A stretch of DNA of 16,099 bases from Parcubacteria group bacterium CG11_big_fil_rev_8_21_14_0_20_41_14 (GTDB lineage Bacteria > Patescibacteriota > Patescibacteriia > UBA2169), in NCBI GenBank assembly GCA_002787075.1, contig PCVT01000099.1, positions 1 to 16,099 of the forward strand. The letters are read 5' to 3'. How positions within the stretch are numbered: position 1 is the stretch's first letter; each line of letters opens with the position of its first letter. The translations under genes were made by a program, and so were the position numbers. Under the pieces are notes generated by a model, which saw only the letters and a program-made list of their open reading frames with translations, did not search any database and was not told where the DNA came from. Of the stretch, positions 1-6,739 are shown one piece after another.

Positions 1-241
1 GACCAGGGATAGCGCTCTCCGGTATGTCTGCTGCGACTGCGGGGATGATACTGTACGAGTTCGTTACTGTGCCGCCAAACGCCCGAATGAGCCCCCACTC
101 GCTTTTACCCGGGGTATCCGCAAAGTGGACAAAGACTTTTACCGCATTGTCATTTTGTGGCTTAACTGCCGCAAAAGAAGTAGATGCACCAACTGGAAGT
201 GCGATGAGTAATGCCAGTCCAAAGATTGCTATGTTTTTCAT
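1..241 (-). CDS. Secreted subtilase-type precursor, N-terminal part (runs off the left edge)
   Basis: The minus strand stays open from an ATG at 241 to the window edge, giving 80 residues. It starts with a classic signal peptide (MKNIAIFGLALLIALPVGA, then a likely cut near SFAA). The part after it (KVFVHFADTPGKSEWGLIR, then FGGTVTNSYSIIPAVAADIP) resembles the inhibitor I9 propeptide of subtilisin-like proteases, in which a beta strand, a helix and a 'y.iipavaa.lp' stretch precede the catalytic domain. A good Shine-Dalgarno sequence (AGGAG, at 254-258) lies 12 nt before the start. The expected catalytic domain would lie outside the window, so the protease assignment is inference; another secreted protein with an I9-like domain is possible. 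It is separated from the 57-residue gene by 79 nt and probably has its own promoter. Confidence 0.6.
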   Translation of the reverse strand, partial: MKNIAIFGLALLIALPVGASTSFAAVKPQNDNAVKVFVHFADTPGKSEWGLIRAFGGTVTNSYSIIPAVAADIPESAIPG

Positions 242-275
242 ACTTTAATAATACTCCTAACTAATAATTTCTCAA

Positions 276-303
276 TATGTATGTGACCTTGTGCATATGC
301 CAA
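276..303 (-). promoter_or_regulatory. Weak sigma70-like promoter for the secreted precursor
   Basis: On the minus strand TTGGCA (303-298) is followed after 16 nt by TACATA (281-276), about 35 nt before the start codon at 241 and upstream of the AGGAG site. The match is only moderate and the region is AT-rich, so this is a candidate only. Confidence 0.25.
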
Positions 304-320
304 ACGAGCAACTTAATCCT

Positions 321-494
321 TCACATCTCGTCAACTTTCTTGTCGGAATCTGGAAACTCAACGGAACCGTACACCGCACGATAAATATTCACGAGGTAGT
401 CCGCTTTTCGGCGGGCTTCTTCGTCGGTGAGTTTCTCGCCAAAATACTTTTTGTATAACCTCTTGAATTTTTGTAAGCTTCTTTTCGTCATCAT
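321..494 (-). CDS. Small basic/acidic protein, 57 aa, unknown function
   Basis: Starts at the first of two adjacent ATG codons and ends with TGA, giving 57 residues: a lysine/arginine-rich N terminus (MMTKRSLQKFKRLYKKYFG), then EKLTDEEARRKADYLVNIYR and a short acidic tail. It should form two or three helices without a membrane segment. Short proteins with this 'KxxLxKFKxLYKKxFGxxLsdeEAxxKAxxLLxlyr' pattern are familiar from Patescibacteria, often beside mobile or accessory genes; that is recollection, not a search. No clear ribosome binding site is visible. The gene begins 9 nt after the stop of the 254-residue gene, so translation may be coupled. A small DNA- or RNA-binding role is conceivable, but nothing in the sequence proves it. 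Confidence 0.6.
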   Translation of the reverse strand: MMTKRSLQKFKRLYKKYFGEKLTDEEARRKADYLVNIYRAVYGSVEFPDSDKKVDEM

Positions 495-503
495 ATTTCA
501 GGA

Positions 504-1268
504 TCAAAAAAAATTAATCCTCTCGTGTATTTTCTCTGCAAACTCATAGAGCCGAGCGTATGACATACCGAACGATGCGCTCTGCGGGATGATGCAACAT
601 GCCGTGGAATTCGTTTTGGCAAAGTACATACCTTTCGTTATCTCCTCCGGTTCGGAGCCGATCACCGCTGTCCAATCAGGGAGGTATGTGAGGGAGTAGA
701 AAATAGCGAGTTTGGGTTTATGTGTATGAAAAAGTTCTCGTAATTTTTGTACGCGCTCCGGCTTGTACGTCGCGATATACTCGGCACGAGAGGAAAGTCC
801 GGGAATGCCGAGCGAGCCGTAGAGCCAGGTGCGCTCATGTGCTTTGTTGGACGGAAGCGGCATAAGTTCTACATTCATCGTCTCCTTCTCTTCGCTATCG
901 CCGAGCTTCAACGCTTGAAAATTAAGAATCTCCTCTTTCGCTGGAATGCGGCCAAGTTTGAAATACAGATAGAGCGCGATCGGATACTTCCAGGTCGGCT
1001 GGATTGCCGCGTCTCTATTAAACCAGCGAGTATGGCCGTATACATACTCCATGCCACGGCGCATGTCGGTGGTCGTTTTGCCATGGGCGACACGAAAACG
1101 CTCGGCGAGATGCACGAGTGTTGCGTCGGGTTCAAGACCTTCTTCCATGCCGACAAACCATGTCGGCGCTTCTAAACTCCCGTATCCCCAAAAGGTACGG
1201 ATACGAGACTGAACAAGCTCGGGCTCTAAAATGACAGACGATCCGTCTGTCGGAGTATTGATGACCAT
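504..1268 (-). CDS. Protein with uracil-DNA-glycosylase-like features, 254 aa, function unproven
   Basis: Soluble protein with no signal peptide. The order of motifs suggests a Rossmann-like alpha/beta fold of the uracil-DNA glycosylase superfamily: a first strand ending in a glycine/acid loop (WFVGMEEG, residues 37-44), NVELMPLPS (132-140) in the middle, a hydrophobic strand KLAIFYSL (186-193), and a late strand and loop CCIIPQSASFGMSYARL (224-240) where such enzymes carry their second active-site loop. The canonical GE-P-G and HPS signatures are absent, so the match is structural guesswork and a non-catalytic or different activity is possible. The ATG at 1268 has no Shine-Dalgarno sequence and is embedded in a 10-nt repeat at the end of a strongly folded upstream element, so expression may be controlled by RNA structure. 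The next gene follows after 9 nt. Confidence 0.55.
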   Translation of the reverse strand: MVINTPTDGSSVILEPELVQSRIRTFWGYGSLEAPTWFVGMEEGLEPDATLVHLAERFRVAHGKTTTDMRRGMEYVYGHTRWFNRDAAIQPTWKYPIALYLYFKLGRIPAKEEILNFQALKLGDSEEKETMNVELMPLPSNKAHERTWLYGSLGIPGLSSRAEYIATYKPERVQKLRELFHTHKPKLAIFYSLTYLPDWTAVIGSEPEEITKGMYFAKTNSTACCIIPQSASFGMSYARLYEFAEKIHERINFF

Positions 1269-1429
1269 GCGCTCTAGCGGGTTTTTGCGCGACGAGGAGC
1301 CCTTCCCAGTAAGCTCCTGGCCATCGCGACCCCCTTTCGGGAGCCAATATCCTTTCGGACATTACCCGCTAGAGCGACTCTGACCAGGAGTTTACTGGCC
1401 TCTAGCGGGGTTTCCTTAAATGACCATGC
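1261..1429. repeat. Interleaved direct and inverted repeats
   Basis: A perfect 13-nt inverted pair (CGCTCTAGCGGGT at 1270-1282; its complement at 1364-1376) and a third copy of its 10-nt core (CTCTAGCGGG at 1400-1409). A second inverted pair, CCAGTAAGCTCCTGG at 1306-1320 and CCAGGAGTTTACTGG at 1384-1398, matches at 14 of 15 positions. A direct repeat ATGACCATGC lies at 1261-1270 and 1420-1429, the first copy covering the start codon of the 254-residue gene. The middle arm (1364-1376) can pair with either flanking copy, but not both at once. Confidence 0.85.
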
Positions 1430-1480
1430 CGGAGCGCGAACTTCGGTTTAGGTCACCGCCCTCTCGGGCTATTCAGTTGT
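1270..1480 (-). ncRNA. Candidate structured RNA or long 5' leader, unrecognised
   Basis: Read on the minus strand, the gene-free stretch folds densely: GCCC-GAGA-GGGC (1469-1458), TGACC/GGTCA (1455-1451 with 1425-1421), CCCGCTAGAG/CTCTAGCGGG (1409-1400 with 1374-1365) enclosing CCAG/CTGG (1398-1395 with 1387-1384), TCC-GAAA-GGA (1359-1350), CCC-GAAA-GGG (1341-1332), CGCGA/TCGCG (1328-1324 with 1292-1288) enclosing AGGAGC/GCTCCT (1318-1313 with 1300-1295). Three GNRA-type loops appear only in this strand sense, which favours minus-strand transcription. The 3' part ends 1 nt before the start codon of the 254-residue gene. It does not match tmRNA, RNase P RNA, SRP RNA or a riboswitch that I know. 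It could be a leader, an independent RNA or a DNA-level repeat cassette. Confidence 0.5.
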
Positions 1481-1490
1481 ACAAGTACAT

Positions 1491-1509
1491 GATAGCAATT
1501 TTTGCTATC
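1491..1509. repeat. Perfect 8-bp hairpin/palindrome in the intergenic region
   Basis: GATAGCAA at 1491-1498 and TTGCTATC at 1502-1509 are perfect inverted arms around a 3-nt loop. There is no T-run after it on either strand, so it does not look like an intrinsic terminator. It lies between the PIN gene and the folded element and could be an operator for a promoter that feeds the latter. The remaining stretch 1510-1587 shows nothing else that I can support. Confidence 0.5.
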
Positions 1510-1587
1510 GTTTGACACCCTAGCTTAGATTAGGAGAGTTGCGAAGGACTACTTGTCAACAGTCATTCGTAAGTGTTTGGTCATATT

Positions 1588-2028
1588 TTAAGATATACCA
1601 GTTACGGGTCGCACTTCGACATCTTTCCCCGCCAGTTCTTGGCCGATTCTTGTGGTTAGGCGCGCGTCACTTGTATAAACTGTTACTCGCTCTGAATTTT
1701 GGAACAGTTGAGTCTGTACTCGATTCTCAAAGACCTCCATGAGCATAAGCAGGGCCGCGAGAATAGATACATCTCCAAAGCCTGTCATGTTATAGAAAGA
1801 ACGACCGCCGTATTTGTTGAGGATATTTTTATAATGCCTCAAGTAAACGGCCTCGTTAAAATCGCCGCTTTGACCAATCTCAAATATGGTGGCGGGAAGA
1901 CGTCTGCCGTGTATCAACTGAGTCATCTCAACCTCTTCCTCGACATCGGGCACCAAATAGTAATCCTCCTGCGGCGTGAGGTTATTGGCGAATATGTGTT
2001 GAATTCCATTTGTATCGATGATGTTCAT
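1588..2028 (-). CDS. PIN-domain ribonuclease, probable toxin
   Basis: 146 residues, the usual PIN length. It opens with the PIN strand and first metal-binding aspartate, NIIDTN (D5); an acidic cluster follows (E30-E34), then GFGDVSILAAL with D86, and the late strand VTVYTSDARL with D121. These four positions are the expected Mg/Mn-binding site of PIN endoribonucleases, so the site looks intact. The gene overlaps the upstream ImmA-like gene by ATGA (2025-2028), meaning coupled translation. PIN proteins paired with ImmA/IrrE-type partners are a predicted toxin-antitoxin arrangement, so this is likely a toxin cutting tRNA or mRNA, held in check by the upstream product. The target cannot be read from the sequence. 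It sits immediately downstream of the restriction module and may stabilise it. Confidence 0.75.
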   Translation of the reverse strand: MNIIDTNGIQHIFANNLTPQEDYYLVPDVEEEVEMTQLIHGRRLPATIFEIGQSGDFNEAVYLRHYKNILNKYGGRSFYNMTGFGDVSILAALLMLMEVFENRVQTQLFQNSERVTVYTSDARLTTRIGQELAGKDVEVRPVTGIS

Positions 2029-3221
2029 ATGCCAAGTTCGTTACGATACCGACGGTATCCTTTTTTGTTTACCGCTCCCCATATCAAATGTTGTGCCTGA
2101 ACGCTTTTAAGCGTTCCGTTTTGTATCGCTCTGTTAATAGCACTGAATGTCATCTGTCCGCAAAACTTTTCTACCGATGTCGAAACTCGCGGTGAACGTA
2201 CTTGTCGCGTGTTTTTCTTCGGCTCATACGGAGGAGGTTTCAATGCTTCGTATTCTGACTTTGAGATGATTCCTCTTTTTCTGAGAGTAATAACGAGGGC
2301 CGAAGGAGAAACCTTAAATTTTGTGGAAAGCGAATCCCTCAGCGTTGGAGTCACATTCTGATCACGAAGCGGTTCGACTTCAGATGCGGGGATGAGAAGC
2401 TCGGTCGTTATAGCATGCAACCGAGCTGTCATACCTCGCGCCTTGAGCATCTTTGCCCTGAAGTCCTTGCCGAGAAAGTAGTCATATTGCTCAAGACCGA
2501 TAATCGCAAGAAGATAGATCAGCGTATAGATTTGTCTACTTTCAACCTCATCCGGATTGATCTCATTTGGAAGAAAGACAAAAGGTACGCAATCGTCCCT
2601 AATGACAAAACCGCTGGTGCTTCTGTATACATCGCTCGGCACAACCTGCCATGTTGGAAGAAGCTTGTTTGTAAGTACACCCCTGGAGACGTTGACATTC
2701 TTTGCCTCGACTTTATTTATCAAATACTCAAGTGCGCGACCCTTGCTTGTATAGCGCCACAATGCTGCACGATCGATTTCAAAGTGGGAAAGAATTAAAT
2801 CTACTGCACGATTCGTTTGTACGCCACGCAACGATCCACAGAATGAATTACTTGAGAAGCCGTTGGTGGCGGTGAGAAAGTTCTGCTGACGAATCAATCT
2901 GTCAATGATGCGCTTTGAAGTAACATCTCCAGATCCTTTGCGCTTGGCAACCAATTTTGCAGAGACCTTATGTTGCCGTTGATTATCAATATGATTAATT
3001 TGCGTATTTAGGTTGGCAGATGTAAGAAAAAACATCTGCCACGGAATCAATACCTTTTCGCTCTCTCCCTGAAGATCGGAAAATTCTATCGAACCATTAC
3101 CAAAGGCATCTCTGAAGATGGGGCGCCCCAGGAGTTTTTCCTCTGGATATATACCAAGAACACGTTCGACAACACTGCCTTCGATTTCCGTTGAGTTTGT
3201 TCCATTAGAAGTGACCCACAT
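2025..3221 (-). CDS. ImmA/IrrE-like protein without the HExxH site; probable partner of the PIN RNase
   Basis: 398 residues, soluble. Layout follows the Xre-less ImmA/IrrE type: an N-terminal region with LIPWQMFFLT (58-67), a helical part with KRIIDRLIRQQNFL (103-116), a strand pair GFVIRDDCVPFVFLPNEI (204-221), then the place where the zinc site HELGH should be, which instead reads SRQIYTLIYLLAIIGLEQ (228-245). The downstream family features remain: TELLIPAS (273-280) and the FKVSPSALVITLRKRGIIS helix pair (302-320), like the C-terminal part of ImmA. So it looks like a pseudo-peptidase acting as a binding protein rather than an enzyme. Overlap with the PIN gene by 4 nt makes an antitoxin role the natural reading. 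The start has no visible Shine-Dalgarno sequence; the ATG at 3253 is in another frame. The gap to the YgjP-type gene is 37 nt. Confidence 0.65.
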   Translation of the reverse strand: MWVTSNGTNSTEIEGSVVERVLGIYPEEKLLGRPIFRDAFGNGSIEFSDLQGESEKVLIPWQMFFLTSANLNTQINHIDNQRQHKVSAKLVAKRKGSGDVTSKRIIDRLIRQQNFLTATNGFSSNSFCGSLRGVQTNRAVDLILSHFEIDRAALWRYTSKGRALEYLINKVEAKNVNVSRGVLTNKLLPTWQVVPSDVYRSTSGFVIRDDCVPFVFLPNEINPDEVESRQIYTLIYLLAIIGLEQYDYFLGKDFRAKMLKARGMTARLHAITTELLIPASEVEPLRDQNVTPTLRDSLSTKFKVSPSALVITLRKRGIISKSEYEALKPPPYEPKKNTRQVRSPRVSTSVEKFCGQMTFSAINRAIQNGTLKSVQAQHLIWGAVNKKGYRRYRNELGI

Positions 3222-3258
3222 AAAGATGATTTTTCTGGCTCTAGAGTACGCATAGTAT

Positions 3259-3828
3259 CTATTGCAGATTCATACTGTGCTTGCGCAGCTCAGCTTTAAT
3301 TTCCCGATGATCTGAAAATGTTCTGTCGACCAAATTCCAAAATTTCCGCGAGTGATTGAACTCCCTTAGGTGGCACAACTCGTGGACGATTATGTAATCG
3401 CGAACCTTTTCTGGCAGGAATAGAAGTTTGTAGTTGAAATTGAGGTTTCCTTTTTTTGAACAGCTCCCCCAGCGAGTCTTTTGGTTCTTAATATTTATCG
3501 TATTGAAATCGTATTTATATATTTTGTTGAAATAGTTGACCCGCTCTACTGCCATCTCAAGAGCTTTGTCTTTATACTTCAAATAGTCCTCACGACTAAA
3601 TCGTGCAATCGGCTTACCCTGGAATTGTTTGAAGTATGCGATTTTATAGAAAAGCCACTCTGTTTTTTCTCTGATAAAGCGCTCTGCGACATTTTCCTTC
3701 AGATCGAAAGGGGTAGTGACCACGACAGATCCATCACAATACACTGCGAGGCGCATTCTTCGCGCTCGCTTACTTTTGCGAAGTGTATAAGATACTTTGC
3801 GATTTTGTAATGTGATGTGCTTTTTCAT
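3259..3828 (-). CDS. YgjP/WLM-type zinc metallopeptidase
   Basis: 189 residues, the normal size for this family (DUF45, M48-related). The signature RWGSCS (119-124) is followed by the zinc site HELCHLREFNH: H149, E150, H153 and the third ligand H159. The basic N terminus and absence of a membrane segment suggest a cytosolic enzyme. The gene begins 1 nt after the hsdR stop, so it is the last gene of the restriction operon. YgjP-like genes are repeatedly seen beside hsdR in type I loci; the role there is not established, and cleavage or control of the restriction subunit is only a guess. All catalytic residues are present. A 37-nt gap to the next gene contains no clear terminator. Confidence 0.9.
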   Translation of the reverse strand: MKKHITLQNRKVSYTLRKSKRARRMRLAVYCDGSVVVTTPFDLKENVAERFIREKTEWLFYKIAYFKQFQGKPIARFSREDYLKYKDKALEMAVERVNYFNKIYKYDFNTINIKNQKTRWGSCSKKGNLNFNYKLLFLPEKVRDYIIVHELCHLREFNHSRKFWNLVDRTFSDHREIKAELRKHSMNLQ

Positions 3829-3829
3829 A

Positions 3830-6736
3830 TCAGAACTTTTTGATCACGATATCAACCAGTCGGTTGAGATACTTCTGGAAGTCGGCGACTTTTATTCGTT
3901 CTTTGTATTCCCTGAGCACAAGCTCCTGAACAATCCTCTTAATTTCTTTTAGGAATTCATCGCGTTTTGAGGACTCCTGCCATCCTTCATCGAGAACATT
4001 TTCAAGTCGCCCCGTCATCTCTTTTATGAATTCACGGATAACATCCTTGTCACCCTCAACAAATTCCTCTGAAATAACAAAGAGGCCGTACTCCTTGAGT
4101 GAGTACCCGAGCTCTTTTGCCTCGTCTCCCTTTTTCTTTATATCCTCAAGAAGCTCTTGGTATCGCTTGATGCGCTCCGAGAGATCAATCTGATTCTGTT
4201 CAAACTCCTTGCGAATAGCAGAGAGCCGCTCGCTGAATTTCTTATACGCCGGGTTGGTGTCGATATTGATAGAGATTTCCTGCTTGAGCATTTTTTCAAG
4301 GTTGAGCGCCTTCTCTTCGTCATCCATCTTATTGAGACGCTCCATTACATAGAGATCGTTCACATTCAGCTCTCGGAAGTTCTTGGTGATACCTTCGTAG
4401 TCAACACGTTGCTGAATGAGAAGTTTTACCTTTTCCCCATACTCAGCGAGCAATTCCGCATCGGTCATCTTCGCCCCGTATTCTTTATCGAACGCGATAT
4501 ATACACTCGTAAGCCATTCGAACGCACGGATGTGTTGCTTAAGAAACGGATCCGGAGAAAGAACCTCAAACAAAAGCTTGAGGCGAGCATATTTTTCGCG
4601 GAAAAACTTCTGCTTGTCTGTATTTTCAGCAAAAATCTTGAGACAGCGGCGCAGGTTCTCAATGGAAGAGTCTTCGATACTTACTCCCACAAACACCTCC
4701 ATAATTTCCTCGAGCACTTCCGCAAACTCTTCCTTGAGCTTGTCGATATTGATCATCGCAGAATCAACCACGCTCTCGTCAAAGTTAAGCGCCTTATGAA
4801 GACTCTTCGTGATGCCGTAGTAATCGATGACCTTGCCGGCTCCTTTGTTTGGATATATGCGGTTCGTTCGAGCAATAGCCTGCAGAAGATTGTGATCCCA
4901 GAGTGGTTTATCGAGATACATCACTTGTTCAACTGGCGCGTCAAAACCAGTTAAAAGCATGTCGCAAACAAGCAAGAACTTCAGAGGACTATTCGGATCC
5001 TTAAATTCGTTAATCAACTTCTCTCGCTTTGCTTTAGTGGTGTTGTATTTCTGAAGATCCTCGGCGCTCGTATTAGGATCGCCGGGAGAATAAATAACTG
5101 CTGACCATTCCTTCGGCACAAGCTCGTCCAAAAGCTCCTTGTATTTTGCCGTTGCCTCACGGTCATAGCAGACAATTTGTGCCTTAAACCCAGACGGTTC
5201 AACATAAAGCTTAAAGTGCTCAACGATATCTTGAGCAACAGCCTGCATACGCCTATCGAGTTTAACGATGGCCTCCTTCTTTCCATATTTCTTCGCAACC
5301 TGATCCTTCTCTTTATCTGATAGTCCTTGCGTCAATTCTTCAAACTGTTTATCAATCTTCTCCTCATCAATAAAGAACTTTGAGAGCCGAGCTTCGTAGG
5401 TAACCGGGAGAGTGGCTCCGTCTTCGACGGCTTGCTGAATTGAGTAGTAATCCAAGTAACGCTCGCCCTCTTCGCCGAAGTTGCGATGCGTGTTCAGCGT
5501 TACTTTATCGATAGGAGTACCGGTGAAGCCGAAGAAGAATGCGTTCTTTAGTGAACTTCGAAGGTTAATTGCTGAAACGCCTTCATTGTCTCGATGAGCC
5601 TCATCAGAGAGTACGATGATATTCTCATCAAGATTTTCTATTTCATTCCCAAGCTCGGAAAACTTCTGGATGGTGGAGACAAAGATGCCACGCTCTGGTG
5701 ATTGTATTTTCTTCTCCAAATCCTTGCGCGAATCGACACGAACCACATTCTTGCCTCCACAATTAACAAAGGTCTCATAAATTTGATCATCAAGATCAAT
5801 ACGGTCAACCAAAATAAATATCTTTGGATTCTTGAGTGCCTTATCAAATCGCAATTTCCATGCGGTAAAGAACATGGTGAGCGATTTACCAGACCCCTGC
5901 GTGTGCCAAATAAGGCCCCGCTTCTGGTCGCCTTCTGCAACTCTCCCAACAATCTTATTCGTCGCTCGAAACTGTTGATATCGTGCGATTTTCTTTACTG
6001 TGCGCTCTTTTTCTTTCTCAAACAGGATGAAGTTCCTGACGATATCGAGCAGGCGTTCTTTTGCGAGAAGTGCCGCGAGAGTCATCTCCATCTCTCCACC
6101 AGTCTGCTTCTCAAGCTCCTCGTCACGCCATCGCAAGAAATACTGCGCTTGCGCGTAGGTGGCACCATACACAGTCTGCAGGCCGTCGGTAGCGATATTG
6201 AAACAGTTTGGCCAGAAAAGTTTAAAAGCGTTGCGCTCATATCGCTTAATCTGCCCGACGGCGTTCGTGTAGTTCACATTACTTGCAGCGGTGGGGCTCT
6301 TTGCTTCAATGTCTACCACCGGCAACCCATTCAAAAATACCATCACATCCGGCCGGATGTTCTCTGAATTGCCTTCAAAATAAAACTGATTGGTAACAAC
6401 AAATTGATTGTTACCAGGTATATCAAAATCAATGACATAGTAGTCTCTCATCTTGCCGGTCTGAGGATTCTTCAGGTTGACCCCTTCACGAAGCATTGTG
6501 AGAAATGCTTCGTTGTTATCTATCTTCTTCACTTCGCGCACAATGGATATCGCCTCGTCATCATCTACGCCATTGATGCGCTTCACGGCCTCGAGAAGCA
6601 GCGAGGTGATGATGTACTCATTCTCAAACTCCCGAAGCTTGGCAAACTCCTGCGGTTTGGTGTACTCGTAACCAAGCTTCTCTTGAAGAAACTTAATGAC
6701 GTGATTTTCTACTGTGTATTGTTCGTTGAATTTCAT
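3830..6736 (-). CDS. hsdR: Type I restriction enzyme, R subunit (ATP-dependent translocase/endonuclease)
   Basis: 968 residues, full length for HsdR. The N-terminal PD-(D/E)XK nuclease has RPDVMVFLNG with D130, DIEAKS with E144 and K146, and the type I QxxxY motif (Q162, Y166). The superfamily 2 motor follows: Walker A HTQGSGKS (278-285), DEAH box (378-381), TGTP motif III (405-408), motif V LLTGFDAP (594-601) and motif VI QAIARTNR (619-626). The rest is helical and charged, as expected for the part that docks on the methylase. Every catalytic residue seems intact, so the enzyme should cut DNA away from unmodified targets with HsdM and HsdS. It begins 3 nt after the SEC-C gene and ends 1 nt before the metallopeptidase gene. 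As the sixth gene of the operon it would be made well after the methylase. Confidence 0.96.
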   Translation of the reverse strand: MKFNEQYTVENHVIKFLQEKLGYEYTKPQEFAKLREFENEYIITSLLLEAVKRINGVDDDEAISIVREVKKIDNNEAFLTMLREGVNLKNPQTGKMRDYYVIDFDIPGNNQFVVTNQFYFEGNSENIRPDVMVFLNGLPVVDIEAKSPTAASNVNYTNAVGQIKRYERNAFKLFWPNCFNIATDGLQTVYGATYAQAQYFLRWRDEELEKQTGGEMEMTLAALLAKERLLDIVRNFILFEKEKERTVKKIARYQQFRATNKIVGRVAEGDQKRGLIWHTQGSGKSLTMFFTAWKLRFDKALKNPKIFILVDRIDLDDQIYETFVNCGGKNVVRVDSRKDLEKKIQSPERGIFVSTIQKFSELGNEIENLDENIIVLSDEAHRDNEGVSAINLRSSLKNAFFFGFTGTPIDKVTLNTHRNFGEEGERYLDYYSIQQAVEDGATLPVTYEARLSKFFIDEEKIDKQFEELTQGLSDKEKDQVAKKYGKKEAIVKLDRRMQAVAQDIVEHFKLYVEPSGFKAQIVCYDREATAKYKELLDELVPKEWSAVIYSPGDPNTSAEDLQKYNTTKAKREKLINEFKDPNSPLKFLLVCDMLLTGFDAPVEQVMYLDKPLWDHNLLQAIARTNRIYPNKGAGKVIDYYGITKSLHKALNFDESVVDSAMINIDKLKEEFAEVLEEIMEVFVGVSIEDSSIENLRRCLKIFAENTDKQKFFREKYARLKLLFEVLSPDPFLKQHIRAFEWLTSVYIAFDKEYGAKMTDAELLAEYGEKVKLLIQQRVDYEGITKNFRELNVNDLYVMERLNKMDDEEKALNLEKMLKQEISINIDTNPAYKKFSERLSAIRKEFEQNQIDLSERIKRYQELLEDIKKKGDEAKELGYSLKEYGLFVISEEFVEGDKDVIREFIKEMTGRLENVLDEGWQESSKRDEFLKEIKRIVQELVLREYKERIKVADFQKYLNRLVDIVIKKF

Positions 6737-6739
6737 ACT

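Noticed and set aside
24..248. Plus-strand open frame of 74 codons at the left edge
   Set aside because: The minus strand there encodes a signal peptide and an I9-like domain with a good ribosome binding site.
790..804. GAGGAAAGTCCGGGA on the plus strand, identical to the conserved P4-region word of bacterial RNase P RNA
   Set aside because: It lies inside the 254-residue minus-strand gene (coding around GIPGLSSRAE), and no second RNase P core word or surrounding helices were found. Chance match.
1554..1559. TTGACA on the minus strand as a -35 box for the folded element
   Set aside because: The only good -10 (TAATCT) is 21 nt away, outside the usual 16-18 nt.
4157..4954. 265-codon open frame on the plus strand opposite hsdR
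   Set aside because: Antisense shadow of a charged helical part of hsdR; no ribosome binding site, no recognisable motif.
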